From NCBI GenBank assembly GCA_021769225.1, contig JAETTH010000002.1, positions 32,001 through 64,200 of the forward strand: a stretch of 32,200 nucleotides of DNA, read 5' to 3'. Below, piece by piece: positions 25,369 through 32,200 of the stretch. Under the pieces are notes generated by a model. The model worked only from the letters and a program-made list of their open reading frames with translations, did not search any database and was not told the origin of the DNA. Every line of letters begins with the position of its first letter. The first letter of the stretch is position 1. This stretch comes from Erysipelotrichaceae bacterium (GTDB lineage: Bacteria > Bacillota > Clostridia > TANB77 > CAG-508). Position numbers and translations under genes: made by a program.

Positions 25369-25935
25369 ATGAATAAAACAAAAAGAAAAATATTTGAAAC
25401 TTCTATGAAACTATTTGCGGAAAAAGGCTATGATGCTACTAGTATTGAAGAAATTACAGCAACCGTAGGTGTGGCAAAAGGAACATTATATTATCATTTT
25501 TCTAGTAAAGAAGAGATTTTTAACTTCTTGGTAGAAGAAGGTATGAAATTATTAAAAAATAGTATTGAAATTAAAACAGCCAAAAAAGAAAGCTATATGG
25601 ATAAAATTCGAGCTGTCGTATTAATACAAATAAAAGTTATTGTAAAATATGAGAATTTAATTAGTATTGTACTTAGTCAAATTTGGGGAACAGATGCTAG
25701 AAGTAAAACTTGCAAAGGATATGTATTTGAATATATAAAAACAATTGAAAAGATTGTAGAAGAGGGAATTAAAAGAGGAGAAATTATTGACTTAGATCCA
25801 GAAATTATTGCAACAGAAGTTTTTGGACTTACTTGTTCTAGTTTAATTTATAAAATGAAGCGTGGAGAAGAAATTGATGTTCAAAAACTCTTTACGGAAA
25901 TGGACAAAACTGTTATAAAAATGTTAAAAAAATAG
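25369..25935 (+). CDS. TetR/AcrR family transcriptional regulator
   Basis: A 188-residue TetR-type protein. The helix-turn-helix is textbook: IFETSMKLFAEKGYDATSIEEITATVGVAKGTLYYHFSSKEEIF (about residues 9-53). The C-terminal region (about 60-185) is helical and looks like the TetR_C domain with a long ligand-binding bundle. Target genes are not evident: the next gene is an unrecognised 283-residue protein with its own promoter, and no transporter is adjacent. The GAAAGGA ribosome site is 16 bases away, longer than usual, and an in-frame stop lies upstream, so ATG 25369 is the only reasonable start. It differs clearly from the other TetR of the window, sharing only the HTH pattern. Confidence 0.92.
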   Translation: MNKTKRKIFETSMKLFAEKGYDATSIEEITATVGVAKGTLYYHFSSKEEIFNFLVEEGMKLLKNSIEIKTAKKESYMDKIRAVVLIQIKVIVKYENLISIVLSQIWGTDARSKTCKGYVFEYIKTIEKIVEEGIKRGEIIDLDPEIIATEVFGLTCSSLIYKMKRGEEIDVQKLFTEMDKTVIKMLKK

Positions 25936-26037
25936 AAATGAAAGAAAAATAGTAAAGTATTTTATAATTTTTATTTCCAGTAATAAAACTGTAATAAAAA
26001 TGTCACAAAATCGAAATATAAATATTTATGAATCCTA

Positions 26038-26066
26038 TTGTAGTTTTTTGTAAAAAGCTGTATAAT
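26038..26066 (+). promoter_or_regulatory. Predicted promoter of the 283-residue gene
   Basis: TTGTAG (26038-26043), 17-base spacer, TATAAT (26061-26066). About 50 bases before the start codon. Confidence 0.55.
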
Positions 26067-26116
26067 AAATGAAATAAGTATTAAATACGTAGGACAAAAA
26101 GGAGGGGAAGTTTACA

Positions 26117-26968
26117 ATGTCTAGATCTGGCATAGTAAACGTGAGAATGGTTATCACGGAAGAAAAAATCTTATCAAATATTGATAAAGTTCAAAAATTA
26201 ATTAATCCAAAAAGTAAAAAGCAAATTATTCAATTAGATGATGATGCTTATTTTAAGGATCTAATTGAATCAATTAAAACATATTTAATTGAATATCCTA
26301 AAAAGAAAAATTTCCCAAAGAGTGTATATAAAGCAGCTTATGGGTTAGTTGAATTTGCTACAAATCAATTTGAACAAAATACAAAACAAATTGAAGAATT
26401 AATAAGACAAAGAGAAAAAAATATTAATCTTGCTGGCGAATTAAAAGATACTTTAGCAATTGTAGAAGCAAAAGATGGAAACTGGCAAGAGAGTATAAAA
26501 GAAATTGCTGGAGATTTTCCAGAAGATATTATAGATACATTAGGAATTATTGGTAGATGTAAATCTACAAAATCTCAAAATTACCAAGATGCTTTAAAGC
26601 TAGTAAAAGCAAGAATTGTTAATCTAGAATCAAATCTACATATAGAGATTGATATGGAAAGAATTGAAGACAGATCAAAAGCATTAAGCTATATTGGTAT
26701 TGAAGTTGCAGATGCACTTAAACTAATTCCTGCTCCACAAGAAGATATTGAAGAAGTAGTAGAAGAAAATGTTCAAGTAGCAGAGGAGACTGCAGCAGTT
26801 CAAGAACAAAAAGAATATCTAGAACAAACAAGAGTAGAAGTAAAACCATCATTATGGCAAAGAATTAAAAATAGCAAATTTGTTAGGGCAATTAGCTATG
26901 TTATGAAGATTAGAGTTGTTTTAGATATGCCAAATGCACTTCCAGAAGGTAGAGGAGAAAATAATTAA
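26117..26968 (+). CDS. Unrecognised 283-residue protein, mostly helical
   Basis: Not recognised. It begins MSRSGIVNVRMVITEEKIL and is largely alpha-helical up to about 215, with coiled-coil-like stretches (TNQFEQNTKQIEELIRQRE). An acidic linker follows (about 216-245, Glu- and Val-rich). The C-terminal 40 residues are basic (WQRIKNSKFVRAISYVMKIRVV), perhaps an amphipathic or nucleic-acid-contacting helix. It has no signal peptide and only one Cys. A strong AAAGGAGGGG site and its own promoter suggest real and fairly high expression. It is bounded by its own promoter and terminator, so it is a single-gene unit between tetR and lexA. Confidence 0.75.
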   Translation: MSRSGIVNVRMVITEEKILSNIDKVQKLINPKSKKQIIQLDDDAYFKDLIESIKTYLIEYPKKKNFPKSVYKAAYGLVEFATNQFEQNTKQIEELIRQREKNINLAGELKDTLAIVEAKDGNWQESIKEIAGDFPEDIIDTLGIIGRCKSTKSQNYQDALKLVKARIVNLESNLHIEIDMERIEDRSKALSYIGIEVADALKLIPAPQEDIEEVVEENVQVAEETAAVQEQKEYLEQTRVEVKPSLWQRIKNSKFVRAISYVMKIRVVLDMPNALPEGRGENN

Positions 26969-26981
26969 GAAAAATAAATAG

Positions 26982-27022
26982 AAATGTCAAACAAATTAAA
27001 AACTTTTGTTTGACATTTTTTT
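26982..27022 (+). terminator. Terminator before lexA, overlapping the lexA -35
   Basis: A 14-bp perfect stem (AAATGTCAAACAAA, 26982-26995, with TTTGTTTGACATTT, 27005-27018) has a 9-base loop and continues in four T. The 3' arm contains TTGACA, used as the -35 of the lexA promoter. Confidence 0.85.
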
Positions 27023-27038
27023 GTTTGTATGATAAGAT
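27010..27038 (+). promoter_or_regulatory. lexA promoter
   Basis: TTGACA (27010-27015), 17-base spacer, TAAGAT (27033-27038). The bases AAAAC-TTTT-GTTTG across its 5' edge (26999-27012) show a weak resemblance to the Gram-positive LexA box CGAAC-N4-GTTCG, 7 of 10 positions, but this comes partly from the terminator hairpin. Confidence 0.65.
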
Positions 27039-27071
27039 AATGCCAAATAAAGAAATAGGAGTGGTGTTATT

Positions 27072-27728
27072 TTGAAAAAGAAAGATCCAAATGAAATTAA
27101 TAAAAGAGAAAGAGCAATTTTAAAATATATCGAAAAGCAAATTAATTTAAATGGTTATCCACCATCAGTAAGAGAAATAGGAAAAGCAGTAGGTTTAAGT
27201 TCTACAGCAACTGTTCATGGATATTTAGCAAAGCTAGAACAAAAAGGATATCTTAGAAAAGAGAGTCAAAAAGGAAGAACACTAAAACTATTAAAGAGCG
27301 GAAGCGGAGAATCTAAGAAGAAAGAAGAAAAAGACTTTTATACAGGAAAAGAAATGGTTGAAGTACCTGTTATTGGAAAGATTACAGCGGGAGAGCCAAT
27401 TTTAGCTGTTGAAAATGTAACTGATACATTTCCAATTCCAATTGATTTTGTTGGAAATAGTGAAAGCTTCATGCTTACAGTAAGAGGAGAAAGTATGATT
27501 GAAGCTGGTATTTTAGATGGAGACTATATTTTAGTAAAGAAACAAAATACAGCAAATAACGGGGAAATTGTAGTAGCTTTAATTGGAGAAGAGGCAACTG
27601 TAAAAACCTTTTATAAAGAAAAAGATCATATTCGTTTACAACCACAAAACAGCACAATGGATCCAATCATTGTACCAAATTGTGAAATTTTAGGGAAAGT
27701 AGCTGGAGTATTTAGAAAAATTAGATAA
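27072..27728 (+). CDS. lexA: LexA repressor
   Basis: A 218-residue SOS repressor. The N-terminal winged helix (about 1-75) includes GYPPSVREIGKAVGLSSTATVHGYLAKLEQKGYL. The cleavage site is A106-G107 in GKITAGEP. The self-cleavage dyad is S141 in RGESMIEAGI and K178 in EATVKTFYK, so the protein looks functional in RecA-stimulated autoproteolysis. The start is TTG at 27072 with AGGAGTGG seven to ten bases upstream; no in-frame ATG lies near. It controls DNA-damage genes; none of the SOS partners sits next to it here. A perfect palindromic terminator follows. Confidence 0.95.
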   Translation: MKKKDPNEINKRERAILKYIEKQINLNGYPPSVREIGKAVGLSSTATVHGYLAKLEQKGYLRKESQKGRTLKLLKSGSGESKKKEEKDFYTGKEMVEVPVIGKITAGEPILAVENVTDTFPIPIDFVGNSESFMLTVRGESMIEAGILDGDYILVKKQNTANNGEIVVALIGEEATVKTFYKEKDHIRLQPQNSTMDPIIVPNCEILGKVAGVFRKIR

Positions 27729-27738
27729 TGATAGTTAT

Positions 27739-27766
27739 AAAAGAGCAAAATATTTTGCTCTTTTGT
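27739..27766. terminator. Terminator after lexA
   Basis: A 26-base perfect palindrome, AAAAGAGCAAAAT followed by its exact complement, ending in TTTT. Works on either strand by symmetry. Confidence 0.85.
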
Positions 27767-27805
27767 TGTCATCAAATAATTATTTTTGAAAAGAGAAAAA
27801 TATAG

Positions 27806-27811
27806 TATAAT
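27806..27811 (+). promoter_or_regulatory. -10 element before the two-component operon
   Basis: TATAAT sits about 28 bases before the response-regulator start. The only -35 candidate at 17 bases is TTTTTG, so the promoter is only partly defined. Confidence 0.4.
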
Positions 27812-27838
27812 ACAAGAAAAAAGAAAATAGGTGAAATG

Positions 27839-28519
27839 ATGGAAAAAATATTACTAGTAGAAGATAATGTCCCAATTGCAGATGGAATAAAACTTTCTTT
27901 GGAAGAAGAAGGATTTTTATTAGAGCTTGCTTATGATTTTATCCAAGGAAAGCAAAAGATTTCACAAAATGAATATGATTTAATTATGTTAGATGTTACT
28001 ATTCCTCATGGAGATGGATTTGAACTATGTAAATATATTAAACAAAAGTCAGATATACCAGTTATCTTTTTAACAGCAAAAGATGAAGAAAGTGATGTAG
28101 TATTAGGGTTAGATATGGGAGCAGATGACTATATTACCAAACCATTTCGTATGAGAGAATTAATTTCAAGAATTCATACGGTTCTTAGAAGATATAGACA
28201 AGGAATGGATAATAGTAATATTGTAGTAGTAGAAGATGTAAAACTTGATTTAGATAAGGCCAGAGTATATAAAAAGGGAGAAGAAGTAATTTTAACTGCT
28301 TTGGAATATAAGATTTTATCTATGCTATTTACCAATTTCGGTAAAGTAATTACTAGAGAGCAGATTTTAGAGAAAATTTGGGATATAGCAGGAAATTTTG
28401 TCAATGATAATACTTTAACAGTGTATATCAAAAGAATTAGAGAAAAGATTGAAGATGATATGGCAAATCCCAAGATTCTAAAAACAATAAGAGGAATTGG
28501 ATATCGAGTGGGGGATTAA
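27839..28519 (+). CDS. OmpR/PhoB-type response regulator
   Basis: A 226-residue two-component regulator. The receiver domain (about 1-115) has its acidic pocket in LVEDN, the phospho-acceptor D52 in LIMLDVTIP, the T in FLTAKDE and the K in DYITKPFR. The C-terminal winged helix (about 130-226) ends IRGIGYRVGD, as in OmpR-type proteins. GTAKVITREQILEKIW-type residues mark the DNA-contacting region. It may start at either of two adjacent ATG codons (27836, 27839); AGGTG is better spaced for the second. The histidine kinase starts two bases after the stop, so the two form a bicistronic pair. The signal is unknown. Confidence 0.93.
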   Translation: MEKILLVEDNVPIADGIKLSLEEEGFLLELAYDFIQGKQKISQNEYDLIMLDVTIPHGDGFELCKYIKQKSDIPVIFLTAKDEESDVVLGLDMGADDYITKPFRMRELISRIHTVLRRYRQGMDNSNIVVVEDVKLDLDKARVYKKGEEVILTALEYKILSMLFTNFGKVITREQILEKIWDIAGNFVNDNTLTVYIKRIREKIEDDMANPKILKTIRGIGYRVGD

Positions 28520-28520
28520 G

Positions 28521-29762
28521 GTGAAGTTATTGAAAAAAGACTATTTAAAAAGTACAATGATTATCTCTATCATTTGGATTTTAGTTGTTATCATACTTAT
28601 GGGAATTATCCAAGTAAGGGAGTACCAAACTTATCAATATAATTTAAATCAAATGGCTGGAAGTATAATTGAAGCAATTTTACAACAGTATCCAGAACAA
28701 GAAAAAGAAATTATTCAAATCTTACAAAAAGAACCAGATAAACAAATGGCTCAAAAGGGGATTGAGCTTATGAAAAAATATGGGATTGATCCATATCAAG
28801 GCTCAATAGTTAAACAGTTAGAAAATAGTTTTAATCAAAATACTAGCTTTAATATCATTTGTATTAGTATTTTAGGACTAGGATTAATGGTTATTTTTAT
28901 CATTTTTCTGTATCGAAGAGAACGTAGTTTAAAACAGATAGCTAAGTATTTAGAGGATATTGGAAATAAGAAGTATTTATTAGATATCAATGATAATACA
29001 GAAGGGGAGCTAAGTAATTTAAAAAATCAAATTTATAAAATTACAATTATGCTTCGAAAACAGGCAGAGGAATCTGAAAAGAGTAAAAAATCACTAGCAG
29101 ATTCTTTATCTGATATTTCACATCAATTAAAAACACCACTTACTTCTATTTCTGTTATGGTAGATGTATTAAAAGAAAACAAAAATATTTCAGAAGAGAA
29201 AAGACAAGAATACTTATTTGAAATTACAAGAGTACTAGAGTGGATTAATTGGCTTGTTATTTCTTTATTAAAATTATCAAAATTAGATGCAGGAACTGTT
29301 GTATTAAAACAAGAAAAAGTTAATGTAAAAAAGTTAGCCCAAAATGTACAAAAAAATGTAGGAATTCCTTTAGAGATTAAAGAACAAGAATTAGTAATAA
29401 AGGGAAATGATGAAGTTTCTTTTATAGGAGATTTTGAGTGGAGTGTAGAGGCACTAACGAATATTGTAAAAAATGGAATTGAACATAGCAAAGAAGGGGA
29501 AAAGATTGAAATTTCTTTTAGTGAAAATACACTTTATACACAAATTATAGTAAAAGATAATGGACAAGGAATTGCAAAAGAAGATTTGCCACATATTTTT
29601 CAAAGGTTTTATAAATGTAAGAATTCATCCAAAGAAAGTGTAGGAATTGGGCTTTCTTTGGCAAAAGCTATTATTCAAAAACAAAATGGGGATATTAGTG
29701 TTAATAGTAAAGAAGGACAAGGAACAGAGTTTATTATTAAGCTTTATAAAGGAATTATATAA
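28521..29762 (+). CDS. Sensor histidine kinase, partner of the adjacent response regulator
   Basis: A 413-residue membrane sensor. Two hydrophobic helices (about 12-30 and 108-130) flank an extracytoplasmic loop of about 75 residues rich in Gln, Glu and Lys, too short for a large sensor domain. The dimerisation/phosphoacceptor box is SDISHQLKTPLTSIS with H201. The ATP-binding domain shows the N box (NIVKNGIEHS), G1 (VKDNGQGI), an F box (HIFQRFYKC) and G2 (GIGLSLAKAI). The likely start is GTG 28521, with GGGGGA upstream; an ORF running upstream to 28497 would overlap the regulator, and TTG 28530 with AAGGTG is an alternative. No ABC-transporter or peptide-sensing partner is near, so the stimulus is open. 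Confidence 0.92.
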   Translation: MKLLKKDYLKSTMIISIIWILVVIILMGIIQVREYQTYQYNLNQMAGSIIEAILQQYPEQEKEIIQILQKEPDKQMAQKGIELMKKYGIDPYQGSIVKQLENSFNQNTSFNIICISILGLGLMVIFIIFLYRRERSLKQIAKYLEDIGNKKYLLDINDNTEGELSNLKNQIYKITIMLRKQAEESEKSKKSLADSLSDISHQLKTPLTSISVMVDVLKENKNISEEKRQEYLFEITRVLEWINWLVISLLKLSKLDAGTVVLKQEKVNVKKLAQNVQKNVGIPLEIKEQELVIKGNDEVSFIGDFEWSVEALTNIVKNGIEHSKEGEKIEISFSENTLYTQIIVKDNGQGIAKEDLPHIFQRFYKCKNSSKESVGIGLSLAKAIIQKQNGDISVNSKEGQGTEFIIKLYKGII

Positions 29763-29833
29763 AATATCATATAAATAAAGCAGAAAAAAATCGTTCATAA
29801 GAAATAATAAAATTAGGAAAAGGAGAAAAGATC

Positions 29834-30292
29834 ATGAAATTTAAAAATCCGTTGTTAGTAGTAAAGGATATAGAAAAATCAAAAAAATTTTATCAAAAAG
29901 TATTAGGGCTACATGTTATTATGGACTTTGGTGCAAATATAACTTTAACAGGAGGAATTTCACTACAAACAGAAGAAACTTGGAGAGAATTTATAGGAAA
30001 AGATATTCAATATAATGGTAATGATACAGAATTATATTTTGAAGAAGATAGTTTTGATGAGTTTGTAAAAAAATTAAAAGAAATAGATGATATTGATTAT
30101 ATACATGATGCAATGGAACATAGATGGGGACAAAGGGTGATAAGGTTTTATGATCTTGACCATCATATCATAGAAGTTGGAGAAAATATGAAGGTGGTTT
30201 GTAAAAGATTTTTAGATAGTGGGATGACACAAGAAGAAGTGGCAATTCGAATGGATGTACCTATTAAGTTTGTTCAAGCATGTAATAAATAG
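29834..30292 (+). CDS. VOC-family (glyoxalase/bleomycin resistance-like) protein
   Basis: A 152-residue protein with one vicinal-oxygen-chelate fold spanning about residues 1-118. It opens NPLLVVKDIEKSKKFYQKVLGLHV, the typical beta-alpha start, and closes with RWGQRVIRFYDLDHHIIEVGE, where the final Glu is in the usual metal-binding place. The last 30 residues (FLDSGMTQEEVAIRMDVPIKF) look like an added helix-turn-helix-like segment, seen in some clostridial VOC proteins. Substrate unknown. AAAGGAGAAAAG precedes the ATG; a terminator follows the gene, and only 70 bases separate it from the kinase. Confidence 0.85.
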   Translation: MKFKNPLLVVKDIEKSKKFYQKVLGLHVIMDFGANITLTGGISLQTEETWREFIGKDIQYNGNDTELYFEEDSFDEFVKKLKEIDDIDYIHDAMEHRWGQRVIRFYDLDHHIIEVGENMKVVCKRFLDSGMTQEEVAIRMDVPIKFVQACNK

Positions 30293-30308
30293 TAAAAGGT
30301 TAACTAAG

Positions 30309-30338
30309 AAAGAATAGTTTTGGGACTATTCTTTTTTC
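30309..30338 (+). terminator. Terminator after the VOC gene
   Basis: AAAGAATAGT and ACTATTCTTT form a 10-bp stem with a 6-base loop, continuing in a run of six T in total. Confidence 0.85.
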
Positions 30339-30397
30339 TAATTTTATGATATAAGTTTAAGTAGAATAAATTAGTAAAACAATTAGGAGCCAATAAG

Positions 30398-31027
30398 ATG
30401 GATGGAGATAAGAAAGAAGAAGTAACTGCTGGTTGGGATGCTATAACAGAAGCATTTGAAGCTATATATCCAAATCAAACAGATCCAAAGCATTATGGTG
30501 TATTAATTAATTGGAAATTTGGTGGAAATGATCCATTAGATGGTATCAGTATATATGATGGAGGCGATTACTGGCATTTTGTAACCTATGGACTTTCTGA
30601 ACTTTACGAAAAGGAAACTGATGATGAAGAGTTTAGTGGTTATGGGATGGAATTTACATTTCGATTAAAGAAAGATAAATATGAAGATGAGGAAGCGGAA
30701 ATTAAATGTATTTGTGGTATTTTACAATCAATTGCTAGAATAATTTTTATAAATGGACAAATCTTTTTACCTTATCAATATGTATATACAGGGCAAACCC
30801 AAGGAATTGATGCTAATATGAAATCGAATATTACAGGCTTTATTACTGTACCAGAGCCAAAGGTAGAGACCATTAATACGCCTAATGGTAGAGTGGATTT
30901 TGTAGAATTGATAGGAGTAACAGATGCTGAATTAAAGAGTATTTTAAATAAAGAGATGACTGTTAAAGAGTTATACGAGAAGTTAAATTCAGATGTTACA
31001 GACTATCATAGAGATTCTGTTGTATAG
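30398..31027 (+). CDS. SUFU (suppressor of fused) domain protein
   Basis: A 209-residue soluble protein. The core (about 8-175) has the bacterial SUFU pattern: AWDAITEAFEAIYPN near the start, PLDGISIYDGGDYWHFVTYGLSELYEKE, a YGMEFTFRLK strand, and a helical CICGILQSIARIIF segment before a long C-terminal beta region ending FVELIGVTDAELKSI. In bacteria SUFU proteins occur as immunity proteins in polymorphic toxin loci (comparative genomics of Aravind and co-workers) as well as singly. No toxin gene is beside it here. It has an AGGAGC ribosome binding site. The following small membrane protein starts 29 bases after its stop and is likely on the same message. Confidence 0.88.
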   Translation: MDGDKKEEVTAGWDAITEAFEAIYPNQTDPKHYGVLINWKFGGNDPLDGISIYDGGDYWHFVTYGLSELYEKETDDEEFSGYGMEFTFRLKKDKYEDEEAEIKCICGILQSIARIIFINGQIFLPYQYVYTGQTQGIDANMKSNITGFITVPEPKVETINTPNGRVDFVELIGVTDAELKSILNKEMTVKELYEKLNSDVTDYHRDSVV

Positions 31028-31056
31028 AAATAAATAAAAATTGAAGGTGTGATGAT

Positions 31057-31257
31057 ATGAAAAAAAACAAAGCTAGAAATGGTGGTATGGGATTTATTAG
31101 TGTATTAACATTAATTTTTATTGTTTTAAAATTAACGAACAATATTAGTTGGTCTTGGGTATGGGTATTATCTCCAATTTGGATATCAGCTATACTTTTG
31201 ATCGTTATATTTTTAATTATTATGATTATGGGAAAAATAAAAAAGGGTCATTGGTAA
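31057..31257 (+). CDS. Small transmembrane protein (Fragile-X-F/Tmemb_185-like)
   Basis: A 66-residue protein with two hydrophobic helices (about 12-25 and 36-58) separated by the Trp-rich stretch NNISWSWVWVLSPIWISA, the signature of bacterial proteins called transmembrane Fragile-X-F. Both ends are basic. GAAGGTG before the ATG is a good ribosome site. The function is unknown. Such small proteins often occur in phage or accessory regions, but I see no phage genes around it. Confidence 0.7.
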   Translation: MKKNKARNGGMGFISVLTLIFIVLKLTNNISWSWVWVLSPIWISAILLIVIFLIIMIMGKIKKGHW

Positions 31258-31415
31258 AATTAAAAAATAACGATTATATATAAAAAATTTTAAATGTTAG
31301 GTTTAAGTGACAAAGTTCCAGCAAGAAATGGTAGATATAAGTGCTAAGAAATTTTAAAATATAATCAAGAGATGCATATCTTAAAAATTATATATTGAAA
31401 TAGGAGGTAATCAAA

Positions 31416-31832
31416 ATGAAATTTAATGAAAAGTTAAGGACACTTAGAGAAAATAAAAACTTATCTCAAGAGATGTTAGCACAGGAGCTAAATGTTGCTA
31501 GGCAAACAGTTTCAAAATGGGAACTAGGCGAAACTACACCTGAGATGGATAAATTAGTAAAAATGAGTGAGATATTTGAAATTAGTTTAGATGATCTCAT
31601 TAAAGATAATGAAACAATAATTAGTTCTACTGAGGGAAATAATACCAATACACAAAAATTAGCTGGGTTAGTGATTAATATATTGAAAGGAATTGGAATT
31701 TTTCTTATAGTAGCTGTTGTATTAAACATTATTTTAGTAATTATGGGTATAGTTACTTTTAAAACCAATAAAAGAGTAGAAACAGTGGAGCACCAAGAAG
31801 AGCTTGTGTATAATGAAAATTATGAATCATAA
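31416..31832 (+). CDS. XRE-family regulator with C-terminal membrane helix
   Basis: A 138-residue protein. The first 65 residues form an XRE-type helix-turn-helix: LRTLRENKNLSQEMLAQELNVARQTVSKWELGETTPEMDKLVKMSEIFEISLDDLI, the Cro/CI pattern. A short linker leads to one strong hydrophobic helix (about 89-115, GIGIFLIVAVVLNIILVIMGIV), then a charged tail. DNA-binding HTH proteins anchored in the membrane like this are common in Clostridia and may sense the envelope. AGGAGG precedes the ATG. About 160 bases separate it from the small membrane protein, with TATAAT at 31360-31365 as a possible -10, so it may have its own promoter. Targets unknown. Confidence 0.88.
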   Translation: MKFNEKLRTLRENKNLSQEMLAQELNVARQTVSKWELGETTPEMDKLVKMSEIFEISLDDLIKDNETIISSTEGNNTNTQKLAGLVINILKGIGIFLIVAVVLNIILVIMGIVTFKTNKRVETVEHQEELVYNENYES

Positions 31833-31838
31833 AAAATC

Positions 31839-31868
31839 TTGACAAGAAATAAAAGTTTAAGATAAAAT
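31839..31868 (+). promoter_or_regulatory. Predicted promoter of the 31-codon ORF
   Basis: TTGACA (31839-31844), 18-base spacer, TAAAAT (31863-31868). It begins seven bases after the XRE gene stop codon. Confidence 0.6.
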
Positions 31869-31905
31869 ATGAACAGAAAAACAAGAAACAAAAGAGGAAC
31901 AAGAT

Positions 31906-32001
31906 ATGAAACAAAAGAATGTTAAAAGCCCCGAGGATGTAACACACAAAAAATTAGGTCTTAGTAAAAGAAAAGAACAATTAGAGATAGACTATTTCTA
32001 G
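31906..32001 (+). CDS. Putative 31-residue small protein
   Basis: A short reading frame, too small for normal gene calling. It begins with ATG after AAAGAGGAAC, has its own TTGACA-type promoter about 40 bases upstream, and ends at TAG. The product is MKQKNVKSPEDVTHKKLGLS and eleven more residues: very basic in the first half, mixed charge at the end, no hydrophobic segment. It shares its bases with RNA pairing arms, so it may instead be a leader peptide or a chance ORF in a structured transcript. Confidence 0.45.
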   Translation: MKQKNVKSPEDVTHKKLGLSKRKEQLEIDYF

Positions 32002-32024
32002 AAATAGCCGATCCTTTTTGTGTG
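31943..32024 (+). ncRNA. Potential folded RNA region over the small ORF
   Basis: CACACAAAAA (31943-31952) pairs with TTTTTGTGTG (32015-32024), with GGTC and GATC pairing inside after a small bulge. Within it CTATTTCTAGAAATAG (31992-32007) is a 16-base perfect palindrome. It matches no riboswitch I know. No T run follows. Confidence 0.35.
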
Positions 32025-32101
32025 GAAAAATAAGGTTAGACACAGGATAAAAAGAATAAAATAGAGAAAAGAAAATAAAAACAGAAAAAAGAAAATTTAT
32101 A

Positions 32102-32130
32102 TTTACAAAAGTAAGAAGAAACGATATACT
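32102..32130 (+). promoter_or_regulatory. Predicted promoter of the right-edge gene
   Basis: TTTACA (32102-32107), 17-base spacer, TATACT (32125-32130), 36 bases before the last start codon. Confidence 0.6.
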
Positions 32131-32166
32131 AATTTTAGGATGAAAACATAGGAGGGAAAATAAAAA

Positions 32167-32200
32167 ATGAATAAGGAAAACTTAAGAAAAAAGAAACAAA
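32167..32200 (+). CDS. Start of an unidentified gene (right-truncated)
   Basis: ATG at 32167 follows an ideal AGGAGGG site and its own promoter. Only eleven residues are visible (MNKENLRKKKQ), strongly basic, with the rest outside the window. Too short to assign. Confidence 0.6.
   Translation, partial: MNKENLRKKKQ

Larger units (their letters stand above)
31833..32166. other. 334-base leader-like region with a small ORF
   Basis: It has no long gene. It contains a promoter at 31839-31868, the 31-codon ORF at 31906-32001, the pairing arms at 31943-31952 and 32015-32024, a purine-rich stretch, and a second promoter at 32102-32130 for the last gene. Confidence 0.6.

Overview
The window reads as a piece of chromosome from a very AT-rich member of the Firmicutes, most likely class Clostridia. 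The reasons are the A/T-biased codons, strong AGGAGG-type ribosome binding sites before most genes, normal use of TGA as a stop, and marker families: IreB, RuvX, DUF1292, a YqeG-like phosphatase, a YlmH-like S4 protein, LexA, and the IscU-like/GGGtGRT pair. The species cannot be named from sequence alone. I see no insertion sequence, prophage, CRISPR array or rRNA. There is one tRNA gene, tRNA-Gln(CTG).

Layout, left to right. (1) 1-3191: the tail of an unrecognised gene, a membrane-anchored GAF plus degenerate GGDEF protein, the IreB-ruvX-DUF1292 housekeeping block, and a YqeG-like HAD protein. (2) 3210-8703: a lower-glycolysis cluster, gap, pgk, a NUDIX hydrolase, tpiA and gpmI. Enolase lies apart at 20300-21568. 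Together these genes cover triose phosphate to phosphoenolpyruvate. (3) 8717-12101: a YezG-type immunity-like protein with a charged tail, then an IscU-like scaffold protein, a membrane-anchored protein and a GGGtGRT protein. (4) 12197-13426: two minus-strand genes, an 85-residue unknown and an endonuclease IV-like TIM-barrel protein. (5) 13708-15171: a YgjP-like metallopeptidase, a flavin reductase-like protein and tRNA-Gln. (6) 15239-20154: a TetR regulator diverging from an MMPL transporter and its secreted coiled-coil partner. Three copies of a TGAC-N5-GTCA palindrome sit on the two facing promoters. (7) 21725-25064: a polyprenol-kinase-like membrane protein, dxs and an S4-domain protein, forming an isoprenoid-linked run. 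(8) 25369-29762: a second TetR, an unknown 283-residue protein, lexA, and an OmpR-type response regulator with its histidine kinase. (9) 29834-32200: a VOC protein, a SUFU-domain protein, a small Fragile-X-F-like membrane protein, an XRE regulator with a membrane tail, a promoter-driven 31-codon ORF inside a foldable transcript, and the start of a further gene.

Most of the window is ordinary housekeeping DNA. The parts most worth attention are the TetR/MMPL operator array, the uncharacterised IscU-like/GGGtGRT unit with its inserted membrane protein, two orphan immunity-type proteins (YezG-like and SUFU) without visible toxins, and the small ORF with an RNA fold near the right edge. Function calls rest on motif recognition by eye; no database search was run.
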